Shown here in pieces: positions 38,781 to 50,010 of a stretch of DNA of 64,000 nt. The stretch's first letter is position 1; each line of letters starts with the position of its first letter. The DNA is from Physcomitrium patens (taxonomy: Eukaryota > Streptophyta > Bryopsida > Funariales > Funariaceae): assembly GCF_000002425.4 (NCBI RefSeq), contig NC_037271.1, positions 12,617,792 through 12,681,791 on the forward strand, read 5' to 3'. The position numbers and the translations under genes are program-made. The notes beneath the pieces are model-generated. The model searched no databases. It saw only the letters and a list, made by a program, of their open reading frames with translations, and had not been told where the DNA came from.

Positions 38781-39910
38781 AGGTTTTAACATGCATAAAA
38801 ACTCCCTTTACCAACTCAACCTTGATCATAGTCATTATACAACAATGAAAAACAAAGCACTGGTATTGTACTTCTACTGATAATTCCTTCAGACTTTGAC
38901 ACATTCCTTAGTTTCTTTACATTAGAAAGATGTACAAAAATATACAAAAATAAAATCTTGGTCAGAATGTGTCCTACATTTACAATGTCGTTTAATATGA
39001 GATTGTTGAGATGCAAACGGAATGTGGAAGAATGCTGGAAGCATCCCTTTTGTGTCCGGAACAGAGCAATCTTTTGTAACACACGCCGCAATCAAATCCT
39101 AGTGTTTACAGGAGCAATTATGTATGTGCAAGACGGTGTTGACAACGTGCTCAGAACAGCGATTTTGGCGATAGACGACGAAAATGCATGCGGCACCGGC
39201 ACTGGTGCGATCATCGAAGCAAAGCTGCACGATCTAGATGTTTGTTGACGCCACAGCTGGTCACTGGAAGCCTCGGAATTCGTTGTATCCGTGTGTTCTA
39301 GAACTGAACATCCGATTGAATATCTGACGTCGAGTGATCAGATTCATTTTCTGGAAGGATTGGAACCGCCTGTGTGCACTGAGTCGATGTGAAACATTCA
39401 ACCTGCTTGCTTGAAGTACACTGCACTCCACGTCAATCTTTACCCAACAAGAGCCGTAAAATGACCTGGCAGTTGCATCTTGTCTGCTAGAAATGCATGG
39501 AAGGAGAGGCGCATCGATACAGGGAAAGAACCTTCGAGTTTCGTACAATGTGGCAACTGTTCGGCGCTTTCCAGGCAATCTCGAGAACGTTCCGCAGAGA
39601 TGCACTTGGATGTTTTTAAATCACTACGATGAGATCGAAGACTGCTGTGAGAGATGAACCGTCGCTTAGAAGCTGCTGATGGAATTCATACCAAAGAGAG
39701 TCGATAATCGAGAAGCCACATTAGATTCTTTGCTCATGGCTTCCGAGATGCAACTTCGATCTCTCACACAATCTCGAACTTCATGCACATCTGCCAATTG
39801 GAGTTGAATCTAGAATTCCTTAGTCCTTCATAGCATTCGGCTGGTCGATCGAGTGTGGGTTGGCACGCTGTCTACAGTAGGAATTTCTTATTGAAATACT
39901 CGTAGACTAA
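38781..39910. other. GC-richer island without recognised gene
   Basis: Balanced base composition between two AT-rich stretches. Frames 38,958-39,248 (plus) and 38,816-39,091 and 39,261-39,605 (minus) have no known domain and disagree in direction. It may be a noncoding transcript, a gene remnant, or exons too diverged to recognise. Unassigned. Confidence 0.4.
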
Positions 39911-40707
39911 CATCGAAATTTCTAGTATATCTGATTGACTTTTCATATCTATTTATTAATTTATATATATATATATATATATATACATACACAGTATTAT
40001 TGTTGAAAGGCAATGGTGCCTATCTATGTATTTGTGTGTGTGTGCATTCATCCATATCCAAAGTGCCATTCATGCAGTCATTCATCATGTAATTGTTCAA
40101 ATCCCTATTATGTTTGTAGGGAGTGATCTAAGCTAAAATATAGGATTGTTAGGAGGTACAAGAAGATGTAGGATGTGACATCATCCTACATGGCTAAAAG
40201 ATTGATTAGTGAACAAGTTCTCTTTTTGTTTGTAGGAGTAGCAATGAAGGGCAATACACAATGCCACTTTGTAACCTTAAAGACTTATGCTTTGCACTAA
40301 TCCTAATTTTTATAACAAATTCTTCTATCAATATTTAAATGTTTGTTACATTGCTGTCATTTTCCAATCCCACAAGTATTTAATTTTAATTTTGTATTTC
40401 CAACAATCATATATAAATTAAAATACAACTAAAGTTCCTACTATTGATATAAAATAATATGCATTGCATACATGCCAAAACATATTAAGATCATTTTATA
40501 GTAGGATCCAATTTGCACAAGTCATACATAGTTATTATAGCTACCTTGTAATCTAAAGAAGTTATTATATTATTCAATAAATAATTTAAGAAAAAATATA
40601 TTAATTAATATAGTTAATATTGTAAGGTATTAAATGTATTAAATTAAAAATACCTTATAATACTATAATAATTAACAAGATCTTTAAAAAAAGATAAAAT
40701 TAAATAA

Positions 40708-40742
<35 letters not shown>

Positions 40743-40781
40743 ATTATGAACACATTATAACATAAAATAACTCCAACTATA
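39911..40781. other. AT-rich intergenic DNA
   Basis: TA microsatellites at 39,963-39,985 and 40,711-40,739; otherwise nothing recognised. Confidence 0.6.
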
Positions 40782-41322
40782 TGTTGTCAAGGACATGAAT
40801 TTTGAAGAAAGAAATCCTTAATATACTCTTGTATCATTCAAAAGAACTAGAAAGTCACTCAAAGATGATATGATATTAAACTAGAATGGCTATTGCCAAA
40901 GATAAGAAGATTAGAAAGTCTTGAAAGAAGATTAAAAATTAGAAAGGCATTGATAAGAGTGAAGAAGACTTCATTCTTGTCTCCATATATACTCTTAACT
41001 AGGAGCTACATGGCAATGTCCTATAGGACCTCCAAAACATGTTGACATTGTAAGATACATATCTTAACTTGTAAGATAAGTTTTCTATATGTATGCCACA
41101 TAGTTAACTTATTCTATTATGGAATAAGTTAATCAACACATGATTAACTTGTTGATCAAGTTTTTAACCTATCAATCAACTATAAACACATATAAAGTCA
41201 AAGCAATGTCTATACAACTTCTACAAAGCTTTTCTACAAAATATTATGAAATAAATTTATTTTTGCATACTTCTATTTAATTATATAGGTAAACATTAGA
41301 ATAAATATGTATGTCCATGACA
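40782..41322 (-). repeat. Element B 3' LTR
   Basis: 541 bp; minus strand begins TGTCATGGAC and ends CCTTGACAACA, giving TG...CA ends. A TATATA box is at about 40,985-40,993. The polypurine tract (CTCTAGAAGGGTTGATAA, 41,323-41,340, minus) abuts its start. Best preserved LTR of the family here. Confidence 0.9.
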
Positions 41323-42676
41323 TTATCAACCCTTCTAGAGACAAGTTCTATAAAGAGCAGTCTTCATAGATTGAAAAAATCCAAGATGGAGCAAATAAAG
41401 TTTGCTATATATTCTGATCTTTGTTCTCTTTGAAAATAGTCGATAAGTCCTTTCAGCCATTAATAATTTCTCATACTAGGACAATTAGACTATCTTATTA
41501 TTTGGTTGCTATTGAGGTCTTTGTAACTTCTTTCAAATAAAACATTTGGAATATCATTAGGCCTTGTTCCTACTTCTAATAAAATTATCAAATATTGGGA
41601 GTATCTTCCAACATCGTAATATATTGTATTTTTCCATTTATTCGAGGCATGACATGTTCTTCAAAATCTTCATCTTGATTATAGTGACTTGAAGATTGTT
41701 ACAATTTCAATAACTCATTTAGTAAGTGAGCAAATGAAAGTTTTTGAATTGAATCTGCTGGTTGAAAGTTCTCTATCTCAATAACATTACAAATATACAA
41801 AAGCTACAAATAAAGATAGAAGATAGAATGCTATTTTTTTTGGATCTTATTTCTTTTGTAGTCAAGAATTGATATTCTTTATCTTGGTTTTGATGGATGT
41901 CATCAATAAAAAGCTTCAATTCTTTTTGCTGTATTTGCAAGATTCTTTGCTAGCTTTCATGTACATTTACTAATATCATATCTAGGCCAAAAAATAAGAT
42001 ATTTCAACCTATTTTGGTGCCACTTTGAATCTAAGACTTCTTCCATCTTGAACTCTTAATTATTATCTACTTCTATAAGAAGACATGACATTTGTCTTCT
42101 TTCCAAGATATTCATTGTTTTATATGCCTTAAAAAGTGTCATATAAAATATGGGATAGATCTTTATAGACTTTGCTAGATATAATTAATAAAAAATAAGA
42201 TTGATTTATTCACAAATAAAAAAAGGTCCAAACCTATAATAGTCCGACTTGTGACAGAGATGAGTAGTCTTGATATTACGATGAAATAATCATACTTTGT
42301 CTTTTGCATTGAATTGTAGTTGTTCTTTACAATAGGCATTTGCATTAATCTTTTGTCATTCTTGAGTTCATTTTAACTGCGCCTTTATTATTACATGTAA
42401 CTCTGACAAATAATTTACCAAATCTTTTGTCATAGGATTATTAACTTTTGAAAAGTTAAAAGTATCAAATTATGGACGATAACCATAATTGGCAAAAAAA
42501 GCTTTTTTTTGAGTAGAAGAGTGTATTTAATTATTGTATGCAAACTCTATCAATAGCAAAAAAATTGTCCAATCATCTTGATGATAATTGATGGTATACC
42601 TCAAATATTATTCCAAAACTTAATTTACTTGTTTTGTTTGCCTATTAATTTGAAGATGAAAAGTTGAAGAGAGTTT
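41323..42676 (-). pseudogene. Element B integrase C-terminus and chromodomain (broken)
   Basis: The chromodomain is seen on the minus strand at about 42,050-41,890: LLIEVDNN...KWHQNRLKYLIFW and then YDISKC...KLAKNLANTA. Chromodomains at this position direct chromovirus integration to marked chromatin in active relatives. The integrase C-terminal part lies between 42.67 and 42.1 kb. Stops throughout. Confidence 0.8.
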
Positions 42677-42678
42677 TA

Positions 42679-42893
42679 CAATGACTCAAGAAACTATTTC
42701 AATATTGTCATATTTTAGAAAAAATGGTGTATTATAGATGAATTATAGTAAATAATGAAATGTGATTTGTGTAGCAAATAAATTATTTTTTTACAGCTAT
42801 CAAACAAGCTCAAATTCAAAAGAATCCATTAGATAATTGTGGAGCTATGACCAATTTAATTTGGAGTAGTATTAAAATATTTTTTTGAGTGTA
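42679..42893 (+). repeat. Tc1-like left terminal inverted repeat (about 214 bp)
   Basis: Pairs with 44,396-44,609 in reverse complement over its whole length with scattered mismatches; the block around GATAATTGTGGAGCTATGA (about 42,831-42,850) is identical in both arms. The inner end (about 42,866-42,891) is itself an inverted copy of the outer 24 bases. Confidence 0.9.
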
Positions 42894-43360
42894 GTATCTA
42901 ATTTTTGGATTCTATCAATGACTCAATATTATAACATTCTATCATCATCAAATTTACTATAACAATATTATTATTAATCTAATAACATTATTAATGCTTA
43001 CTAGCAACTATAAAAATACTATTCTTAATTACAATTTTTGGCAAAAATATATTCTAAATTACCACATTTTATGATCTTTTAGAATCTTTTGTAAATTTCT
43101 AAAACCTTCAAGATACTTATAGAATCTTCCGTAATCTTTTAGAAAATTCCATAGGCTTCTAAAAGCCTCTATAGACTTCTAGAATCTTCTTTAGACTTCT
43201 AAAAACTTCCATAGAAAGTACCATAGACTTCTATAACCTCCATTATAGTACAAATAGGAGTCTTTGGAACCACTTTTGCTATCAATCTTATTCTTTGTCT
43301 TTAATCTTGATATATTTTTTTTATCTGATTCTTGTATCCTTAACAATTCCTTAAATAATT

Positions 43361-44379
43361 ATGAGATCCATTCTTCGCTCTCTCTAAGACAACATCACCT
43401 TTGTTCTTCTTCATTTTCAAAAATCTTATAGCCAAATTACTTCTAAACTTGGTTATAGTAAAGCTACTATTTCTAAGCTAACTAAAAAGATCACTTTTAA
43501 TAGAAAGAATCTTAAATTAGGTGGATCAAAGAAGCTCATTGTAGTAGATGAAAGGACAATCATTTGCTAAATCAACATTATTAAGGCTAAAAATACTTTT
43601 GAGATTGCTAAAAATCTTAACAATATTATCAATAAACTTGTATCAATTCAAACTATTTGAAATATTTTTAAGAAATAGATTATAAAAGTCATCATGAAGA
43701 AAAAAAAATACTATTATTTATCTACCATCGAAAACAATGCTTGGATTTTGCTTTGAAGTATAAGGAATAGACTGTGGAAGATTGAAAGAGGGTTATTTGG
43801 TCACATGAGATAAAAATCAACAAATTTGGATCAAATGGCAGAAAGTCGCTATAGAAACAGAAGGGTTAGTCTTCGCTTGACAAGAAGATCCAAGAAATAG
43901 TTAATCATGGGAATAGAAATATAATCATATAGGATTGTATGGAATGGAATGGAGTTGAGAGGATGGCAAAGATTGAAGAGAGGATGGATGCCAAGCAATT
44001 CATAGAAATTCTTAAAAAAAACGTGCTTTTTAGTATGAAAAAATCTGACATTTTTGAGAAGGAGTTGATTTTTCAACAAGATAACAATTCCAAGCATAAT
44101 TCAAAACTAGCATAAAAGTAGTTTAATCATCATGGGATTAAAGTAATGGTTCGGCCTACTTAGTCTCCTAATCTTAATTCCAATGAACATCTTTGAAAGC
44201 ACCTCAAATGCTACCTCAACACCTAAAAGATAAAACCAAAAAAAATTTTAAAATTATGGAAAAGAATAGCTATGGAATGGAATAATATTAAAGTAATTTT
44301 GAACCAAAAATTAATAGAAAGTATGTCTAGGAGGTTAGAAGCACTTCTTAAGGCCAAAAGAGGTCCTATAAAGTACTAA
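43361..44379 (+). pseudogene. Tc1-like transposase (DD34E), broken
   Basis: Cut-and-paste transposase remnant. N-terminal helix-turn-helix: SYSQITSKLGYSKATISK (about 43,427-43,480), followed by the NRKNLKLGG/SKKLIVVDER linker. The catalytic domain gives VIWSHEIKINKFGS (about 43,792-43,834), where the first catalytic Asp (WSDE in relatives) is His (43,804-43,806). Then FIEIL, IFQQDNNSKHNSKLA with the second Asp at 44,080-44,082, and NEHL with the Glu at 44,185-44,187. Exactly 34 codons separate the last two, the Tc1 DD34E spacing. The C-terminus reads LIESMSRRLEALLKAKRG and ends at TAA 44,377-44,379. At least one frameshift (about 43,735) and many stops make it non-functional. The start at 43,361 is the ATG in frame with the HTH. 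Confidence 0.9.
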
Positions 44380-44395
44380 TATGTAATTTAATAAC

Positions 44396-44609
44396 ATACT
44401 CAAAAAATTATTTTAATATTATTTGAAATTGGATTGATCATAGCTCCACAATTATCTGATGGATTTTTTTCAATCTTAGCTCATTTAGTAGCTATAAATG
44501 AATATTTTATTTGCTATAAAAAACATATATCATTATTTATTAAAATTTATTTATAATATACTATTCTTTCCAAAATATATCAATATTGAAATAATTTTTT
44601 GAATCATTG
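44396..44609 (-). repeat. Tc1-like right terminal inverted repeat (about 214 bp)
   Basis: Reverse complement partner of 42,679-42,893. Its inner end (about 44,397-44,424) and outer end (about 44,582-44,609) are also inverted copies of each other, sharing TCAAAAAATTATTT and AATATT. Confidence 0.9.
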
Positions 44610-44611
44610 TA

Positions 44612-45300
44612 TATTCATATTTAAAATCTTGAAAAGAATTTTTCAAAATCTTGATATAAATTGAGTCATCTTATGTAATAAAATATCCTTAGGCAATCCA
44701 TCATAATGATAGATATTATCAAAAAAAATCTTAGCCATTTCTTTACATATGATAGATTTTGTATGTAATATAAAATATGCCATCTTGGTAAAATAATCTA
44801 CCACCACAAATATAAAATCATACAAATTTGAGATTAGAAGATCTATGATAAAATCCATAGAAATAAAAAAAACCATAGTTGTTCTAGAATAGGTAATGAC
44901 TAAAGAAGTCCATAAGATTGATGGCAAGGAGTTTTTGATTTGAATAAATATCACATGATTGTACAAAGTCTTTGACTGCCTTCCTTATATGAGGCCACCA
45001 AAAATCTCTTAATATTAGCTTCAAAGTCTTTTGTATTCAAATTATTTGGCTACTAAAAAGTCATAACAAGATTGAAGAACATGTTATTATGTCCCATCTT
45101 TTGAAATATATAATCATCTCTCAAAATAGAGTAGGTTGTTTTTGAACTCAAACTTAAAAATATCTTGAGATTTAGAAGAATTATTCTTAATATCATAGAC
45201 AAGAGGATCAAAAGACATATTTGAGTGAATTTTCTTGATAAAGGTTGAATCAATAGTCAATGTTGATTTGATTGCTTGAAGATGAAAATACTTTGGCTTC
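44612..45300 (-). pseudogene. Element B integrase N-terminal and core part (broken)
   Basis: The open stretch 44,643-44,966 has the integrase core: SMDFIIDLLISN, then FVVVDYFTKMAYFI, NIYHYDGLPKD and TQFISRF, i.e. the first two catalytic Asp regions (the D of SMDFI and the region following LPKDI, where the second Asp is lost). Upstream frames 45,053-45,302 match window positions 1-150 of the plus-strand copy. The Tc1-like element cuts the gene just downstream. Confidence 0.85.
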
Positions 45301-46870
45301 AAAAGAATTATTCTTTATTGATCAAAAGATACATTTTTTTTTTTTATATATAAGGTAAGAACTTCTAGAAAAGGCGTCTGACAAACCTTGTTATTTTTTG
45401 GATTGATAGATAATCTTGAAATCAAATCTTGATAAAGATATATTCCAACAAGCTTGACAATAATTCAAAATACATGCCAACATAAAGTACTTGAGGTTCT
45501 TGTGATTTTTACATATGATAATTGAACTCAAGGTACCTTTTAGATAATGATGCCATTCTTGAAATGAATTTATGATTGCAAAGAGTTTTTTCTAATGGAT
45601 TTTATAATTAATTTTGACTGCTGAAAATTTTCTAAAATAAAAAGCTACTTTATGGAGTTTTTTATCTGCTCTCATTTATGACAATATTAAATCCAAATCA
45701 AAGTCTGATGCATGTATTTCCATGAAAAATGCCTTAGAGAAGTCAACACAATATAAGATTGGTGTAAAAATAAACTCTTTTTTTAAAGCATCAAACGATG
45801 CTTTGACTTCTTTATTCCACTTAAGTTTGCCTTTACAAATAAAATGTGTAAGTGGAGTTGCAACTTGAAAAAAATTCTTAATGAAGATCCAATAGTAATT
45901 GAAAAAGTTCAAAAAGCATTGTACATCTCTTACTGTTCTTAGAATCTTCCAATCTATCATAATTTAGATCTTTTTTGGATCCATCATTAGTCCTTTATTG
46001 AAAATGATGTATCTTAGGAAGTCAACTTGAGTAGTGTGGAATACATACTTTTTTAACTTAGTATATAATCTTGCATCTTTAAATTTTTGTATCACATGAC
46101 AAACATGAATTTCATGTTCTTTTATATTTTTAGAGTAGATTAAGTTGTTGTCCAAATAATAGATGATAAAATCATCAAGAAATTTTTAAAAGACATCATC
46201 TATTAGATGTTGAAAAGCAACTAGTGCATTTAAGAGTCTAAAAGCCATGAAATTATATTCAAAATGCCCATATCTAGTTCAAAATGTAATTTTCTATTCA
46301 TCTCTTTTTTTAATGTATACAAGCTTATATATTCCTTGTAGATCTATTTTTATATAGATCTTTGCTTGATTGAGTTGATCAAAAATTCCTAAAATGAAAG
46401 GTAGAAGATACCTATTTTTTATTGTAATCTTGTTGAATCCTCAATAATCTATATACATTTGCAGAGATTCATTTTTTTCTTCATAAATTAGATAGGAGCT
46501 CTAGTTGGAGATTTAGAATGACGTATGAAGTTCTTAGCCAAATTCTCATCAATGTACTCTTTGAATGTAGCCAGCTAATTTTAAAATAAGTTATAGATTG
46601 GTCGAAATGATAGTTGAATTCTTTCTTGAAGATCAATGGAATAAACATAGAACAATGCTTTAGAAGAATATCTCCATTCTTTTTTTTTAAAAATGTCATA
46701 GAAATCTAGATACTAAGTTGGAATACTACTTGATATCTTATCACTATTAAAAATGGGCATGGTATATATATCAAAAAATGACCCTTCTTTTGTGGCATTC
46801 ATGAAAGCTCTCGCATCTACCAATAAGGATTTGGATGTATCAGACTTATATATTTTTACTTGATTAGAAA
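45301..46870 (-). pseudogene. Element B reverse transcriptase and RNase H (broken)
   Basis: RT begins with a FIRHSKSPTRAPI motif (about 46,530-46,490). Near the active site FLDDFIIYYLDNN (about 46,180-46,146) shows YLDN where YLDD is needed. The thumb/connection is the open piece 45,964-46,155 (SKNIKEHEIHV...TQVDFLRYII) and 45,676-45,960 (RTVRDVQCFLNFFNYYWIF...ALKKEFIFTPIL...EIHASDFDL), leading into RNase H. Several stops. Confidence 0.85.
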
Positions 46871-48569
46871 AATTTTGATTTAAATTACCAAAAAATTAAG
46901 ATTACAAAAAATCCAATCTATCTTAGGATTATATTTTTTTAATAAAGATAATCTTAAAATAATTAAATTACATAGAGATCATATTATATTTAATATTACT
47001 ATGTTATTATGATCTTTAATTGTTACATCTAAAGGAACAATTTCATGCATAATATCTCTAAAAGATAGCAAACAACCATCTATGACTTCTCCATATATAA
47101 ATTTAATTTTCTTGACTAATGATATTTCTTATTTTTTGACAAAATCTTTATTTATAAAATAGATTGAGGCTCTTGAATCTAACAAAGCTAAGACTTTGTG
47201 ATTTTTTGGTCCTAAATAAAATTCTATTATAAAACAAAATAAAGGGTCTAAGAAGAAAATAAGATCTTTACTATGAGCTATGCAAGATTTTAGTTGCACA
47301 GTCTCTATTGTAGATAAAAAAACTCGTTTTTTGACATATTGTCTTGTTTGGCAACCATGCTTGTCATTTTGTGGTTGCTTTGTTTTTTTGGACAATGTTG
47401 AAAAGTGTGTTTAGTTTTTCTACAATATAAGCATAAATCCTCTTAGTATCATGAAGTCTTTTTTTTGCTCTGTGAGGAGTTTAAAACATACCTTATTAAT
47501 TTGAATTGATTTTGGCCTTAATGAATAAATTTATGAAAACTTGAGAGCTATCGTCATTATTTGACTTATTCTTCTTCAGCCAAGTCTTTGTTTTTGACAT
47601 CTTTCAAATAATCAATTGTCATATGTAATAGCTTGAGCAATAAATTATTTCAAAGATTGTGCCTTTAATATTGTCAATAATAAAAATTTCACATAATCCT
47701 TCAATTCATATCAAAATTGATTGATATTGGATTTTTTATTCCAATCCATGTCGCAAGCAAGGTTTTGGAATTCAGTAGCATATATGGTGGCTTATTGTGA
47801 TCCTTACTCTAAAGATAAGAACTTGATCTCTACTACTCTTTCTTGATTACTTTTTCCAAATATGGTTGTAAAAACTTCTAGGAATAAATTCAAATCATAA
47901 AGGAGCTACAAATTCTTTTCTATTAAAGGTGTTAAGTAAGAGAGAGCACTCTAAATAGAAGTGCACCTATAAATCCAAATTAAGTAAATCCATCAAAGTA
48001 TTGGAAGAGATGCAACTTTAGATAATGCTTGATTTATTACAAAAATCTTCAAAATTTTGATCTTATTCCATCAAACTCCTTAGGCATACTAATCCTTGAT
48101 CCTATCATACTTGTAGAAGTAAAACTTATTAGATTTGGTTGTAAGCTTGATCTACTTACTTCCTTCAATTATACTTCTTGATGCAGACTCTAAACTTCTT
48201 CCATAGGCATGGGAATAATACCTCCATGATTTACATTGCAAATACATGAGATTTTTATTCTTAGAATATTGATAAGCTCATGAAGATTTGCAATAGTTGC
48301 AAATCTATGTTCACTTCCATTGAGAGTAGCATCCATAATCTTTCCTTCCATAGACAGCTCAAACAAATTCAAAAGTCAAATTAAAAGAGGGTAGTCTACA
48401 ATCTCTAATATCAAATGAAAATTTCCACAAAGAGGGATAATCCACTCTTTTTAAGAAAAAAATCAGTGTTAGAAAATAAGATTATTTATTTAAAGGTGGA
48501 TAGTCCATAACTTTCAAAATACAACAATAGAAATGGGATAATCCTCTCATTTTTATAACAAGACAGAAA
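46871..48569 (-). pseudogene. Element B gag and protease (broken)
   Basis: The open stretch 47,129-47,395 contains the protease motif as LALLDSRASIYFINKDFV (about 47,185-47,140), with Gly to Arg in the catalytic triad. Before it lies a decayed zinc knuckle (about 47,460-47,400) in which Cys codons have become Tyr/Ile. Gag occupies 48.5-47.5 kb; 48,190-48,372 is an open piece with NGSEHRFATIANLHELIN, homologous to element A at 23.4-23.57 kb. Confidence 0.8.
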
Positions 48570-48697
48570 TTGGAAGTTATATATATTTAGAGCTTCTAAG
48601 AAGCTTTTCTAAAAAATAATATGAAATAAATTTACTTTTACCTACTTCTACTTAATCATATAGGTATATATTAGAATAAATATGTATGTCCATGACA
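48570..48697 (-). repeat. Element B 5' LTR, truncated
   Basis: Only the first 120-130 bp of the LTR remain (minus strand starts TGTCATGGACATACATATTT). The remaining 400 bp or so and the primer-binding region are deleted, because sequence homologous to the gag leader of element A follows directly at about 48,560. Confidence 0.75.
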
Positions 48698-50010
48698 CAT
48701 GTCCTTTGAAATAATATCCAATTCTAGCCTATATCATAGTAATGTCTCTAAAACAAATCATGTTTTTGATGTTGAACACCTATGAACTATCATTGTCAAA
48801 TAAATATTTTTTTATGTACTTTTAGACTCCAACATTGCTTCTAAAAAGATAAAAATAATAATAATAATATCAACTAAAACATTGAAAATAAAATAAAATA
48901 AAAATAGTTTCATATTTTAATACAAACAAAACAAAGAAAAAAATAGTTGATTGAAGAATCATATTCACGATGCAACTAAAACAAATAATTAATTGAAAAA
49001 TCTATTTTTAAAATGCTACCAAAAAGATTTTTTCTTTGAGAAAAAAAATGCTCAATATGCTAATAATACTAGACACATCTCTCTTTTATATATAAAAAAT
49101 TTACTCTTGTACATAAAAAAAATAAATGAATAAAAATAAAACTGTCACAAATCCTTTTTAGTAAAATATGTATGTATTTATCTACATATTTATATATTAA
49201 CCAGAAATTTTTATTGAATGTTTCAAAAGTATTCTTTGATTATTTATTGTGTGGTATTAATAAAACATATGCTTATAAAACTCTTGGCTACATTGTTTAT
49301 TAAGTCATGTAACCCTAGACCCTAAACTGTAACTGCTAAAGTTTTCCTTTGATAGTAGGGATACACTAAGATTTCTGTTTAGCAAATGGTGTTAACTCAT
49401 GTTTTGGATTTTGCTTTTTATCAAACATTGTATCCGATGTGTGTATGTTTGAGCGATGGTAAGATGGTCTCCATCAAAGCTTCACCTGGTTTCGACCTAT
49501 GTCCTTACATCATGCAAGGCTTCATTTTCCTTAGTAGCTAAGATGAGCAGTTCCTGAAGAAATGAATGCTTCCAACCTTCGTAGCACAAGGGTGGGCTAA
49601 AATGAGAATGCGGATACAATACTGAAGGAAACGAAGTAGATGATGTCGACCCGACTCCACACAAATACAGGTATGGTTGATCCGTTTAAATCGATTTTGA
49701 GATAATATCCAGCCGAACACGTTTAGATTGAACAAAGCCAACAACTCGGCTCCCTTTCGTAATGAATAATCCTAAAATGGCCCGGTTTCCAAATTTCTAT
49801 AATTCTTAATACCATTTTCAATGACATGCCTTCTACCTGTACGTGCCAGCATCATAATGTCATGCTTCTGTCTTCATCATATTCCCGATCAACAAGCCCA
49901 TAGTTGCATTCAGAAGAATGCCTTTTTCTGGTCACAAACATTGACAAAAAAACGCAGTCCTGCTTGCACTATTTTACAGCCTGCTCGTCCCTGAAGAAGC
50001 TAGCACTAAA
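48698..50010. other. Intergenic, AT-rich grading into the 3' flank of bL27m
   Basis: 48.7-49.3 kb is AT-rich with an AAT repeat (about 48,850-48,870). From about 49.3 kb composition becomes balanced and probably includes the 3' UTR of the bL27m gene. The frame at 49,538-49,744 (minus) has no known motif. Confidence 0.5.

Larger units (their letters stand above)
42679..44609 (+). mobile_element. Tc1-like DNA transposon (Tc1/mariner superfamily) inserted in element B
   Basis: 1,931 bp with long terminal inverted repeats and a TA dinucleotide on each side (42,677-42,678 and 44,610-44,611), the standard Tc1/mariner target duplication. Its ends read CAATGACTCAAG and, inverted, CAATGATTCAAA; Tc1 elements typically end in CAGT, so CAAT is one G-to-A step away. 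The interior carries one broken transposase gene on the plus strand. The corresponding place in element A (20,759-20,760) is unoccupied and reads GTTTTATGTC, which proves insertion after the gypsy family had spread. No longer mobile on its own. Confidence 0.95.
40782..48697 (-). mobile_element. Element B: Ty3/gypsy chromovirus, 5' LTR truncated, Tc1 insertion inside
   Basis: Minus-strand element of about 7.9 kb, including the 1.93-kb Tc1-like insertion. From high to low coordinate: truncated 5' LTR (about 48,697-48,570), gag (48.5-47.4 kb), protease (about 47.18 kb), RT (46.5-45.9 kb), RNase H (45.9-45.3 kb), integrase (45.2-44.6 and 42.67-42.3 kb), chromodomain (42.05-41.9 kb), polypurine tract and 3' LTR (41,322-40,782). 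This is the most complete copy in the window and the reference for the family. It is inactive: stops throughout, protease DSG now DSR, RT YLDD now YLDN. Confidence 0.9.

Noticed and set aside
43849-44097. 82-codon minus-strand open frame inside the Tc1-like element
   Set aside because: It is the antisense of the transposase catalytic region.
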